A stretch of 64,000 bases of DNA from Catellatospora sichuanensis. Lineage in GTDB: Bacteria; Actinomycetota; Actinomycetes; Mycobacteriales; Micromonosporaceae. Below, piece by piece: positions 16,348 through 24,603 of the stretch. A program made the position numbers and the translations under genes. Every line of letters starts with the position of its first letter. Position 1 is the first letter of the stretch. The stretch lies in assembly GCF_007483665.1 (NCBI RefSeq), contig NZ_VIQO01000012.1, positions 124,001 to 188,000 of the forward strand, written 5' to 3'. Below the pieces are notes generated by a model. That model did not search any database. It saw only the letters and a list, made by a program, of their open reading frames with translations, and had not been told where the DNA came from.

Positions 16348-18186
16348 ATGAGAACAAGGCACCGCTGTGCGCTTTTTTCCAGCGCCATCCTGACGGCATC
16401 TCTCGGCGTGCTGGCCGTGACAGGTCCCGCCCACGCCGATCCACCCGCCGCCTCGCTGGTCGAGGACGGCGCCTACCCGGGCGCGGCGGCGATCCTCGCC
16501 ACGCAGAACGTACGACTGCTCGCAGGCGACGGGCACATCATCATCGCCGACTGCGCCACGCCGCCGTCCGGCGGCTTCGGCGTGCTGAAGGTGTACACCA
16601 CCGACGAGACCATCGGCGCCGACGGCATCGGCCGGGTCTGTTTCAAGGTCAACGCCGCCGCCGGCTGGCTCAACCTCGAAGTCCCCGGCGTGTACGAGAT
16701 CCGCGGCGACGGCCAGAGCACCGGCACCGGACACGAGGTCACCGCCGAACTCACCACCGACACCGGCGACCAGATCACCGTCGACGTCGACCCCGACGGC
16801 AGCACCCAGGTCGGCCTCGGCGCCGACCCCGACAACGAACCGACCATCCTGCTGCAGCTGCGCGCCGGTGACGGCCCCGCACCCGTCGCCGGCACCCAGC
16901 CGGCCATCGGCAAACTCGTCACCGCAGACCACAGCTGCACCGCGACGCTCATCGGCCGCGAATGGGCCCTGACCGCCGCCACCTGCCTCACCCCGAACTC
17001 CGCCCAGGGCACCCTGGTCGACGGCCCACCGGCCGGTGACACCCACCTCGTCCTACCCGGCAAGACCCCGATCGCGATCACACACCTCCTGCCCAGAACC
17101 GACCGCGACGCCGTCCTGGCCAAGCTCGCGACCCCGGTCACCGACGTCGCCGCCCTGCACCTGTCCCACACCACCCCGGCCATCGGCGCGGTCCTGCCCG
17201 GCACCGGCTACAGCCGGACCGCCACCACCTGGACCACCGACACCCAGCAGACCGCGGCCACCACCGTCACCGCCGTCACCGCCACGACGCTCGTCGGAAC
17301 GTTCTCCGGTGGCCCGGTGTGCAAGGGCGCAGCGGGCAGCCCTGTCCTCAACGCCAACGGCGACGTCGTCGCCATCCGCACCCACTCCGGGCAGGCCGAC
17401 TGCTTCGACACCACGGCAGGCACCACCGCCGTCACCGACACCCGCGTCGACGACATCGCCGCTTGGACGGCCGAACAGACCTGGACGGGCTTCGACGATC
17501 AAGCCGAGCCTTGGTACACACCGGACGGCTGGAATTCGAGCCAGGCCAAGTACAGCGCCGGCGACTTCAACGGGGACGGCAAGACCGACCTCGCGGCGTT
17601 CTTCGACTACGACAACTCCAGCACCGGGCTGTGGACCTGGACCCGCAACAGCAACGGCGGCTACGACCACGTCAAACTGTGGCAAACCCCCGAAGGCCAG
17701 CTCACCCAGCCCGCGATGACACCCCTGACCGGCGACTTCGACGGCGACGGCAACATCGACATCGCGGCCTTCTACGGCCACGTTTCGTGGATGACCAGCC
17801 TGTTCATCTGGAACGGCAACGGCGATGGCACGTTCGGTCCGCAGACGGAGCCTTGGTACACGCCCGACGGCTGGAATTCGAGCCAGGCCAAGTACACCGC
17901 CGGCGACTTCAACGGAGACGGCAAGACCGACCTCGCGGCGTTCTTCGACTACGACAACTCCAGCACCGGGCTGTGGACCTGGACCCGCAACAGCAACGGC
18001 GGCTACGACCACGTCAAACTGTGGCAAACCCCCGAAGGCCAGCTCACCCAGCCCGCGATGACACCCCTGACCGGCGACTTCGACGGCGACGGCAACATCG
18101 ACATCGCGGCCTTCTACGACCACGTTTCGTGGATGACCAGCCTGTTCATCTGGAACGGCAACGGCGTGGGAACCGGCAGGATCTAG
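16348..18186 (+). CDS. secreted trypsin-like pseudo-protease with C-terminal FG-GAP/VCBS repeats
   Basis: 612 residues. Signal peptide 1-30 (ends GPAHA). A pre-domain of about 160 residues is followed by a chymotrypsin-fold region (about 185-385). The three catalytic sites are all altered: TAAHC is TAATC (His to Thr), and GDSGGP is GAAGSP (Ser to Ala and Asp to Ala). The DRDAVLAKL strand keeps the family framework around the Asp. So it should bind but not cut. Two FG-GAP repeats follow (GDFNGDGKTDLAAFFDYDN and GDFDGDGNIDIAAFY types, likely calcium-binding), encoded by a near-identical duplication. The C-terminus stops abruptly (GNGVGTGRI), suggesting a repeat array cut short. Confidence 0.85.
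   Translation: MRTRHRCALFSSAILTASLGVLAVTGPAHADPPAASLVEDGAYPGAAAILATQNVRLLAGDGHIIIADCATPPSGGFGVLKVYTTDETIGADGIGRVCFKVNAAAGWLNLEVPGVYEIRGDGQSTGTGHEVTAELTTDTGDQITVDVDPDGSTQVGLGADPDNEPTILLQLRAGDGPAPVAGTQPAIGKLVTADHSCTATLIGREWALTAATCLTPNSAQGTLVDGPPAGDTHLVLPGKTPIAITHLLPRTDRDAVLAKLATPVTDVAALHLSHTTPAIGAVLPGTGYSRTATTWTTDTQQTAATTVTAVTATTLVGTFSGGPVCKGAAGSPVLNANGDVVAIRTHSGQADCFDTTAGTTAVTDTRVDDIAAWTAEQTWTGFDDQAEPWYTPDGWNSSQAKYSAGDFNGDGKTDLAAFFDYDNSSTGLWTWTRNSNGGYDHVKLWQTPEGQLTQPAMTPLTGDFDGDGNIDIAAFYGHVSWMTSLFIWNGNGDGTFGPQTEPWYTPDGWNSSQAKYTAGDFNGDGKTDLAAFFDYDNSSTGLWTWTRNSNGGYDHVKLWQTPEGQLTQPAMTPLTGDFDGDGNIDIAAFYDHVSWMTSLFIWNGNGVGTGRI
17506..18171 (+). repeat. near-identical 342-base tandem duplication
   Basis: Two direct copies with a period of exactly 342 bases (114 codons), beginning at 17506 and 17848. 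Over about 324 aligned bases I count only a handful of substitutions, some silent (ACACCG/ACGCCC, GGG/GGA) and two changing residues (Ser to Thr, Gly to Asp). After GGCAACGGCG the copies diverge, and the second runs into the stop codon. The near identity at silent sites means recent duplication or active gene conversion. Confidence 0.92.
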
Positions 18187-18197
18187 CGACGAAAGGC

Positions 18198-18234
18198 GCT
18201 GCCGGTGGTCCGCAGCCTGCGGACCACCGGCAGC
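18198..18234 (+). terminator. strong intrinsic terminator
   Basis: A perfect 17-bp stem (GCTGCCGGTGGTCCGCA with TGCGGACCACCGGCAGC) and a 3-base loop lies 12 bases after the pseudo-protease stop. The remaining 280 bases up to 18517 hold no other gene that I can see, presumably the promoter of the small protein that follows. Confidence 0.88.
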
Positions 18235-18517
18235 TCATGATCCGTTCCCGCCGATGCCCTTTCGGGTTCGAATGCGGGCGGGGTTGATCTAGCGGATCGC
18301 TCGGATCGAGCAGCCGACGACGCTCGCCGAAGATGATCACTCCATCTTCTGAGCGCAAGGACTGCGTCACTCCCCCGCGGCACGAATTTCCGGGCTTCGT
18401 CGCATGAAGGTACAGTTCTTCCTGATCACTTGATCCATTTCACGCCCATGGCGTTTCTGGCACTCACTTGCAGACCGTGCTGGTCGAACCGCTCGTCGCG
18501 CTTGTGAAGGAGCCCCC

Positions 18518-18715
18518 GTGTCCGAAAAATTCGCTCAGCAGACCGACGCAGGACCCACGAAGATCGACAAGGCGAAGGTCCTGGCGGCCCTCCGCAGCAG
18601 GGGCCAGGATGGCCGAGCCGATTTCGTGGACCGGCAGCTTCCCGATGTCATCGACGTCGGGGCCAACGCCGGCCTGCTGAAAACCCTCGGTCTCGACGTC
18701 GCCGAGCTCTCCTGA
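18518..18715 (+). CDS. conserved small hypothetical protein (65 aa)
   Basis: GTG start with GAAGGAG at 18505-18512. The product begins MSEKFAQQTDAG and continues IDKAKVLAALRSRGQDGRAD, then DFVDRQLPDVIDVGANAGLL. It is a compact, charged, probably helical protein with no signal or membrane segment. I recall similar short proteins in other actinomycetes but no function. Codon bias and the good ribosome-binding site support a real gene. Confidence 0.7.
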   Translation: MSEKFAQQTDAGPTKIDKAKVLAALRSRGQDGRADFVDRQLPDVIDVGANAGLLKTLGLDVAELS

Positions 18716-18769
18716 CACCTGCGCCATCGCCGGCCCGCGCCCTTGATCGACACCGGGTCCGACCATCTT

Positions 18770-19705
18770 TCACGCCTGCACAGGCGAGGCTGACGCATGG
18801 GCGGGCGGCTGCCAGAACAGGGCGGCCAGGCTGGGCAGGATCGCGCTCGGCACGGCCAGGAAGACCGCGTACTGCAGCGGCCATGCCAGGAACACCGTCA
18901 GCGGCAGGCCGCCCGGCAGTACCGGGCCGGGGAAATGGTCGTACGCCCACTGCCAGTGCACCGTGTTGGGAACCTCGAACGCCACCGAGATGACCGCTGC
19001 CGCGAGCACGATGGCGGCGAAGGGCACCCAGTAGCGGCGTGACACGGCGGTCACGAGCCCCCCGTCGAGAAGGGCGACGCCGGTGAAGGCAAGGACGGCG
19101 TAGCCGAACGGCGGGGCGGCCGGCGTCGGACCCGTGACGTCGAACGTGAAGTCGCGCTGCGCGTACCACCGGATGGACAGCGCGGCGAAGACGGCGAGAA
19201 CGGCCACTCCGGCCGGCCAGAGCCGCACGGACCGAAGGACCGGCCGGCGGCGTACGGCGGCGTCGAGAACGGCTTTGGCCGCGAGGTAGCTCTCCACGAT
19301 GAACAGCCAGTAGAGGGCGAAACCGGGAACGAGCACCAGCACGTAGAACCAGGTCGTCCACCACGGGTAGTACCAGAGCCGGCCCAGCCACTGCGCGACG
19401 ATCTCCAGCACGAGCCCGGCGGCGACCCCGCATGCGAGCAGCCGCAGCAGCATGAAGGGGTCGCGCACGACGATGTCCCACAGGGATGTGCTGCCGAGGG
19501 CGCTGCAGATCCCTTCACCGGCGACGATGGCGCCGACCGCGAACAGCGCCGAGCCGAGACCCAGGGCGAGGACCGGCACGAATGCGAGCCCGAACATCCG
19601 CTGCTGAGGTGGTGCGAACACCCACGCGGGCACCACCACCTGCAGCCAGGAGGCCGCCATCAGCACCGAGCCGATGCCGATCTTCAAGGCTGCCGCCCGT
19701 CGCAC
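18770..19705 (-). CDS. multi-pass integral membrane protein of unknown function
   Basis: 311 residues with eight or nine hydrophobic helices. Distinctive is the aromatic-rich stretch LWYYPWWTTWFYVLVLVPGF (about 109-128) followed by YWLFIVESYLAAK, then a long extracytoplasmic loop (RWYAQRDFTFDVTGPTPAAP). No transport or enzyme signature is recognised. It is transcribed alone, converging on the small-protein gene and about 90 bases downstream of the serpin gene on the same strand. Start ATG 19705. Confidence 0.7.
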   Translation of the reverse strand: MRRAAALKIGIGSVLMAASWLQVVVPAWVFAPPQQRMFGLAFVPVLALGLGSALFAVGAIVAGEGICSALGSTSLWDIVVRDPFMLLRLLACGVAAGLVLEIVAQWLGRLWYYPWWTTWFYVLVLVPGFALYWLFIVESYLAAKAVLDAAVRRRPVLRSVRLWPAGVAVLAVFAALSIRWYAQRDFTFDVTGPTPAAPPFGYAVLAFTGVALLDGGLVTAVSRRYWVPFAAIVLAAAVISVAFEVPNTVHWQWAYDHFPGPVLPGGLPLTVFLAWPLQYAVFLAVPSAILPSLAALFWQPPAHASASPVQA

Positions 19706-19795
19706 CCTCCCATTATCGCGGTGTCGGCGCGCGACCGGGCGGCGTCACACCAGGTCAGGGTGCGGCTCTGTGCGTGGGCACGTGCTCGGCGGCGG

Positions 19796-20974
19796 TCACC
19801 CGGCGGCGCCGAAACCCGGCCCGGCCGACGGCTCGCCCTGGGCGACCCAGCCCGCGACGAGCACCAGGCCCGACGGGCGGTGCCGGGCCACGAACCCGAA
19901 CGGCCGGTCGAGCAGCAAACGCACCTCAAGTGGGTTTCTTGCGGGCATGGCGCCACCGGCGCGCATGCCGAACGCGGTCACCACCGCCGCTTCGAACCCG
20001 TCCGCGGTGAACGATGCGGTCAGGTCCTGCGCCGCCGCGCCGACGCCCAGCGGGAAGTCGCTCACGCCGGGCAGCCGCTGACGGCTGAGGTCCGACACGG
20101 TACGCAGACCGAACACGTCGGCGTGGGCGAGCAGGTCGTGCGACGACGTCACCGTGAACCGGGGCACGCTCGCCCGCAGTCGGGAGGTGTCGTCGTAGGC
20201 CCAGCCGGTGCCGACGGTGACGCCCGGCGCGGTGTCGCCCTCGGCGAACTGCGAACCAAGCCTGCCCGGCACGGCTGACGGGGCGTCGATACCGGCGGCG
20301 AGCACCGCGGCGGCCGGGGTGTCGGGCAGGCCGATGGCCAGGTCGACGTCGATGCCGTCGGTGCCTTCGACGGTCAGCACGGTGACCGGACCGGCCGGGG
20401 TCTCGTACACGGCGAGCAGGTCGCGGTCGGCGGTGGTCCGGTGCAGGCCGGCCAGGTGCTGCCCGAGCCACGGTCCTGCCGTGGGGACGAGCCTGCCGTC
20501 GTCGAACGGGTCCTTCCACCGGGTCCGGGCGACCAGCGCCGAAGCCAGTATCAGCAGCGTGTCGGGGTCGACGGTCAGCGGCAGCCGGTCGAGCAGGCCG
20601 TCGGTCTGCTCGCGCACCCAGGCGTCCAGCGCCTCCTGTTCGCCGAGCACGCCCACGGTGCCGGGCGGCAGGCTGTCGCGCCACTGTGTACGCAGCTCAA
20701 GCCAGGGGCGGACCCAGGTGCCGAGCGCGGCACGCAACCCGGGCGCCGACTGCAGCAGTGCGACCAGTGCGGCCGCGCCTGCGACCGCCTCGTCGGCGGG
20801 CAGCCCGATCGCCGCCGTCAGTTCGTCGCGGCCGTCGCCGTCGGCGGCCGGGGCCAGGTAGGCCAGCAGCGGCCACACCCCCGCCCCGGACACGGCTGCC
20901 GAGGCCTCGGATTCGATCGTGGCCACCCATCGCCGCGTCACCGCGTTCGCGCCCGCCACCGCAGTCTCGATCAC
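19796..20974 (-). CDS. serpin-family protein (serine protease inhibitor)
   Basis: 392 residues, the normal serpin length. Family landmarks in the C-terminal half: VPRFTVTSSHDLLAHADVFG (strand and helix region before the loop); SFTADGFEAAVVTAFGM, which aligns with the reactive-centre-loop hinge (GxEAAAAT); and PFGFVARHRPSGLVLVAGWV, the usual serpin C-terminal strands. The hinge is built of small residues, as needed for an inhibitory serpin. No signal peptide, so probably intracellular. Bacterial serpins are uncommon. The target could be an intracellular protease; no catalytically intact serine protease lies in this window. Confidence 0.8.
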   Translation of the reverse strand: MIETAVAGANAVTRRWVATIESEASAAVSGAGVWPLLAYLAPAADGDGRDELTAAIGLPADEAVAGAAALVALLQSAPGLRAALGTWVRPWLELRTQWRDSLPPGTVGVLGEQEALDAWVREQTDGLLDRLPLTVDPDTLLILASALVARTRWKDPFDDGRLVPTAGPWLGQHLAGLHRTTADRDLLAVYETPAGPVTVLTVEGTDGIDVDLAIGLPDTPAAAVLAAGIDAPSAVPGRLGSQFAEGDTAPGVTVGTGWAYDDTSRLRASVPRFTVTSSHDLLAHADVFGLRTVSDLSRQRLPGVSDFPLGVGAAAQDLTASFTADGFEAAVVTAFGMRAGGAMPARNPLEVRLLLDRPFGFVARHRPSGLVLVAGWVAQGEPSAGPGFGAAG

Positions 20975-21073
20975 GGCGACACCCTATGCTTTCGCGGCAA
21001 CGTGTGCGCCCCCGCATCAGAGGCGCCGAGCTGCGCGAGGAACGCTGCGCCGTACCCGCCGGCCGTCGGCCGG

Positions 21074-21679
21074 TCAGCGGACGCGGACCCGGCCGGCGGT
21101 GTAGCCCGCCAGGGCCTGGTCGATCGCGGAGACCGGTTGACGCAGCACCCGCACCGCCGTCCGCAGCCCTTTGACGCCCAGCACCTTGTTGGTCAGCACG
21201 CGCTGGACGTCCGGGTGCTCCAGGCCGGTCACCCCGGGCGAGCCGGGCCCGACACCCGGCGCGAGATCGACCACCAGGACCTGCCGGCCGAGCCGGCTCA
21301 CCAGGCGCAGACCCTGCACGGCGGCCCACGGCAGGAAGATCGAGTCGGGTGCCGCGTCGATGCTCAGCCGCAATCCGGCCTCCGACAGGCGCATCGCCAC
21401 CGGTGCGACGCCCTGGCCGGCCCACAAGGCGCGCAGCTCGCGGACATTGCGCAGGGTCCGGGCCCCGGACACGCCGAACAGCACGGCGGGCAGCACGTTG
21501 ACCAGGCCGATCGGGCCTGCGATGGCGACCAGTACGGCGGCCAGGCCGGCGATCATGCCCGCACCTGCCAGGCTCACCCATGCCGAGATCGTCATCGCCC
21601 GCAGTGTCGTGATCCTGGCCCGTATCACGGCGTCCCGGTCGACCTCGACAGTGAACTCGTCGACAGCCCTGTTCTCCAT
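21074..21679 (-). CDS. two-helix membrane protein, hypothetical
   Basis: 201 residues from ATG 21679 (MENRAVDEFTVEVDRDAVI). Two adjacent transmembrane helices (about 26-70) are followed by a cytoplasmic beta-rich domain with RLSEAGLRLSIDAAPDSIFLP and AVQGLRLVSRLGRQVLVVDL. This resembles small PH-like membrane-associated domains, though I cannot name the family. It ends about 100 bases from the serpin gene and follows the response-regulator gene on the same strand. Confidence 0.65.
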   Translation of the reverse strand: MENRAVDEFTVEVDRDAVIRARITTLRAMTISAWVSLAGAGMIAGLAAVLVAIAGPIGLVNVLPAVLFGVSGARTLRNVRELRALWAGQGVAPVAMRLSEAGLRLSIDAAPDSIFLPWAAVQGLRLVSRLGRQVLVVDLAPGVGPGSPGVTGLEHPDVQRVLTNKVLGVKGLRTAVRVLRQPVSAIDQALAGYTAGRVRVR

Positions 21680-21782
21680 CGGCACAGTGTCGCGGAAAGA
21701 CCGGGCGCGCGGACACCCGCGCACCCTCGCCTCAGCCGGCGCGCGACCTGCCGAAGGAGCGGGCACGTAGCGGCCACGCAGG

Positions 21783-22463
21783 TCAGGAACCTGGGCTGAC
21801 CAGGCCGCTCTCATACGCGAAGATCACTGCCTGGACCCGGTCGCGCAGCTGCAGTTTGGCCAGGATCCGGGCCACATGCGTCTTCACGGTCGCCTCGCCG
21901 AGCTGCAGCTGCGCGGCCAGCTCCGCGTTGGACAGCCCGCGCGCCAGCAGCACCAGCACCTCCCGCTCGCGGGCGGTCAGCGTCGGCAGCGCGCCGTAGT
22001 CCTCGCGTACGCCGGAGGTCGAGCTGAACCGGTCGACCAGCCGGCGGGTGATCGACGGCGCCAGCAGTGCGTCGCCGTCGCGGACCAGGCGCACCGCGTG
22101 CACCAGGTGGTCCGGTGTCACGTCCTTGAGCAGGAAGCCGCTGGCCCCGGCGCGCAGCGCCGCGTAGACGTACTCGTCGAGGTCGAACGTCGTCAGGATG
22201 ATCACGCGGGTGGGTTCACCGGCGGTGGTCGTCGCCCCGGTCGCCAGCAGTCGGCGGGTCGCCTCCAGTCCGTCCATGCCCGGCATGCGGATGTCCATCA
22301 GCACCACGTCCGGGCGCAGCCGCCGCACCGCCGCGAGCGCGGCCTCGCCGTCGGCGGCCTCCCCGACCACGTCGATGCCCGACGCGGCGAGGATCATCGT
22401 GAACCCGCTGCGGACCAGCGCCTGGTCGTCGGCGACGACGACGCGCACCTGCTGCTCGCTCAT
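21783..22463 (-). CDS. NarL/LuxR-family response regulator
   Basis: 226 residues. The receiver domain begins VRVVVADDQALVRSGF; the phospho-acceptor Asp is in DVVLMDIRMPGMDG (about residue 57), and a conserved Lys lies in FLLKDVTPDH. The LuxR-type helix-turn-helix is LTAREREVLVLLARGLSNAE followed by VKTHVARILAKLQL. Its start overlaps the kinase stop by four bases, so the two are co-translated. The divergent ABC exporter is the likely target. Confidence 0.93.
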   Translation of the reverse strand: MSEQQVRVVVADDQALVRSGFTMILAASGIDVVGEAADGEAALAAVRRLRPDVVLMDIRMPGMDGLEATRRLLATGATTTAGEPTRVIILTTFDLDEYVYAALRAGASGFLLKDVTPDHLVHAVRLVRDGDALLAPSITRRLVDRFSSTSGVREDYGALPTLTAREREVLVLLARGLSNAELAAQLQLGEATVKTHVARILAKLQLRDRVQAVIFAYESGLVSPGS

Positions 22464-23758
22464 GATGCCGCCGGGATGCGTGCGGTCAGCCGGAACCCGC
22501 CGCCCGGCGCGGCACCGGCGTGCAGGGTGCCGTCGTGCAGCCGAAGCCGCTCGCGCAGGCCGAGCAGACCGCGCCCGGCTCCCGGCCCGCCCGGCTCCGC
22601 CGTGGGGACCTCGTTGCTCACCTCGACGAGCAGGTCTTGCCCGTCACGGCGGATGTCGACCGCGGTGCGCGCACCCGGCGCGTGCCGTAGCGCGTTGGTC
22701 AACCCCTCCTGCACCACCCGGTACGCCGTCAGGTCCACCCCCTCGGGCACGTCCGCAGTGTCGCGGCGCAACGTCACCGGCTGGCCCGCGGCGCGTACCG
22801 CGTCGACGAGGGTGTCGAGTTCACGCAGGCCGGGCTGCGGGTGCAGGCGGTCGTCGACCGGCGCCATCAGGCCCAGCAGGTGGCGCAGCTCGGCCATCGC
22901 GGCCCGGCCGCTGTCCTCGATCGCGCTCAGCGCGCCCGCCGCCAGGTCGGGGCGCTTGTCGATGACCTTTCCGGCGGCCCCGGCCTGCACCACCATGACG
23001 CTGACGTGGTGGCTGACCACGTCGTGCAGCTCGCGGGCGATCCGGGCCCGCTCCTCGGCGATGGCGGCGCGGGCCGTCGCCGCCTGTTCCTGCTCGAGGG
23101 CGGCGGCGCGGCGAGCGGCCGCGTCGGCCCGGTCGCGGGCGTTGCGCAGCGCGGCGGCGAACAGGCCCGCGGGCACCAGCACCGCGAACGGGCTCGCCCA
23201 CCCCGGCATCTGGGGGATCGACTGGGCGAACAGCGTCGCCGAGACCACCGCCGCGACGACCAGCAGCACCGCCGCCCAGCGCACCGAGCGGCCGTAGGCG
23301 ACCGCCGAGTACGCGCAGATGAGGATCGCCAGGAAGCCCGGCCAGAGCAGGCCGTCCTGGATCACGAACACGGCCCCGGACGCGACGGCGAGCGCGGTCA
23401 TCGGCCACTTGCGGCGCACCGCCACCATCGCCCCGGCGATCATGTTGACGGCCAGCATGCCGACCGACGTCCCGTCGCCCTCCTCGTGCGGGCGGAAGTC
23501 CGGCGGCGGCATCGGCACGCGGCCCACCCCTGGCACGTCCGGGATCGGCGGCATCTCGGGGATCTGCGGATACGGCGGCCGCACACCCATGCCGGGCAGG
23601 TCCAGCTGCACCGGTGCTGCCGCGTCACCCCGCAGTCCCCCACTCGTCGCCGCCCAGACGATCCCGGCCACCACGAGCACCGCCGCGAGGGCGAAGTCGG
23701 TGCGGGGCACTCCGAGGCGGTCGGGCAGGCGGCGCAGGTCTATCGGCACGCCGCCCAT
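22460..23758 (-). CDS. sensor histidine kinase (NarX/DesK-type, HisKA_3)
   Basis: 432 residues. One transmembrane helix (about 22-38) leads to an extracellular proline-rich loop (PPYPQIPEMPPIPDVPGVGR). Four more helices (about 100-205) are followed by a coiled dimerisation helix and the HisKA_3 H-box (ARIARELHDVVSHHVSVMVV). A short HATPase_c domain ends with GRGLLGLRERLRLHDG. Coupled to the response regulator and divergent from the ABC exporter, a typical arrangement for sensing membrane-active compounds or antibiotics. The signal is unknown. Confidence 0.9.
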   Translation of the reverse strand: MGGVPIDLRRLPDRLGVPRTDFALAAVLVVAGIVWAATSGGLRGDAAAPVQLDLPGMGVRPPYPQIPEMPPIPDVPGVGRVPMPPPDFRPHEEGDGTSVGMLAVNMIAGAMVAVRRKWPMTALAVASGAVFVIQDGLLWPGFLAILICAYSAVAYGRSVRWAAVLLVVAAVVSATLFAQSIPQMPGWASPFAVLVPAGLFAAALRNARDRADAAARRAAALEQEQAATARAAIAEERARIARELHDVVSHHVSVMVVQAGAAGKVIDKRPDLAAGALSAIEDSGRAAMAELRHLLGLMAPVDDRLHPQPGLRELDTLVDAVRAAGQPVTLRRDTADVPEGVDLTAYRVVQEGLTNALRHAPGARTAVDIRRDGQDLLVEVSNEVPTAEPGGPGAGRGLLGLRERLRLHDGTLHAGAAPGGGFRLTARIPAAS

Positions 23759-23922
23759 TGTGCCCAGGTCGGCCGGGTACTGCGTCCGCCGCGATGACTA
23801 CGCGCCTCATCATCGTGGCGGACGCCACCGGGCCAGGTTCGCCCCCGCGCCGGACGCGCCGCCGCGCCGCCGCTTCCTACGGTCACCAGGTCCGAAGTCC
23901 GACCCGGAAGGGGCCATAGACA

Positions 23923-24603
23923 ATGACCGAACTGATCCGCCTGCGCGACGTGGCGAAAGCGTACGAGGCGGCAGGGCCGCCCGCATTGGCAGGCGTCGAC
24001 CTGACCGTGCACGCCGGGGAGGCCGTGGCGGTGATGGGCCCGTCCGGCAGCGGCAAGTCGACCCTGCTCAACGTCATCGCCGGGCTCGACCGGCCCACCG
24101 GCGGCAGCGTCGAGGTCGCCGGGGTGCGCGTCGACAAGCTGTCCGAGACCGCGCTGGCCCGCTTCCGCAGTGCCCACGTCGGCATCATCTTCCAGTTCTT
24201 CCACCTGCTCGACGAGATGACCGTGCGCGACAACGTGCTGCTGCCGGCCCGGCTGGCCGGGGCGCGCCCCGCCCAGGCCCGCTCGCGCGCCGACGAGCTG
24301 CTCGAACGGCTCGGCATCGCGGGCAAGTCCGACGAGTATCCGGCCCGGCTGTCCGGCGGCCAGCGCCAGCGCGTCGCCATCGCCCGCGCGCTGATGAACC
24401 GGCCGCAACTGCTGCTGGCCGACGAACCCACCGGCGCCGTCGACCAGGAGGCCGCCGCGGGCGTACGCGACCTGTTGCACGAACTGTCCGCCGACGGGCT
24501 GACCCTGCTGCTGGTCACCCATGATCCGCAGCTGGCCACGGCCGCCGGACGCCGGCTGATCACCATGCGCGACGGCCACGCCACCGAGGCGGTGCCCGCG
24601 TGA
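23923..24603 (+). CDS. ABC transporter ATP-binding protein (MacB/LolD type)
   Basis: 226 residues. Walker A is GPSGSGKST, followed by the Q-loop region FQFFHLLDEMTVRDN, signature LSGGQRQRVAIARAL and Walker B LLLADEPTGAVD, then the switch His in LLLVTHDPQ. The size and NILxxFQFF region are those of MacB/LolD mechanotransmitter ATPases paired with FtsX-like permeases. Its stop overlaps the permease GTG by four bases. The 164-base divergent intergenic region probably carries the two-component system's binding site. Confidence 0.93.
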   Translation: MTELIRLRDVAKAYEAAGPPALAGVDLTVHAGEAVAVMGPSGSGKSTLLNVIAGLDRPTGGSVEVAGVRVDKLSETALARFRSAHVGIIFQFFHLLDEMTVRDNVLLPARLAGARPAQARSRADELLERLGIAGKSDEYPARLSGGQRQRVAIARALMNRPQLLLADEPTGAVDQEAAAGVRDLLHELSADGLTLLLVTHDPQLATAAGRRLITMRDGHATEAVPA

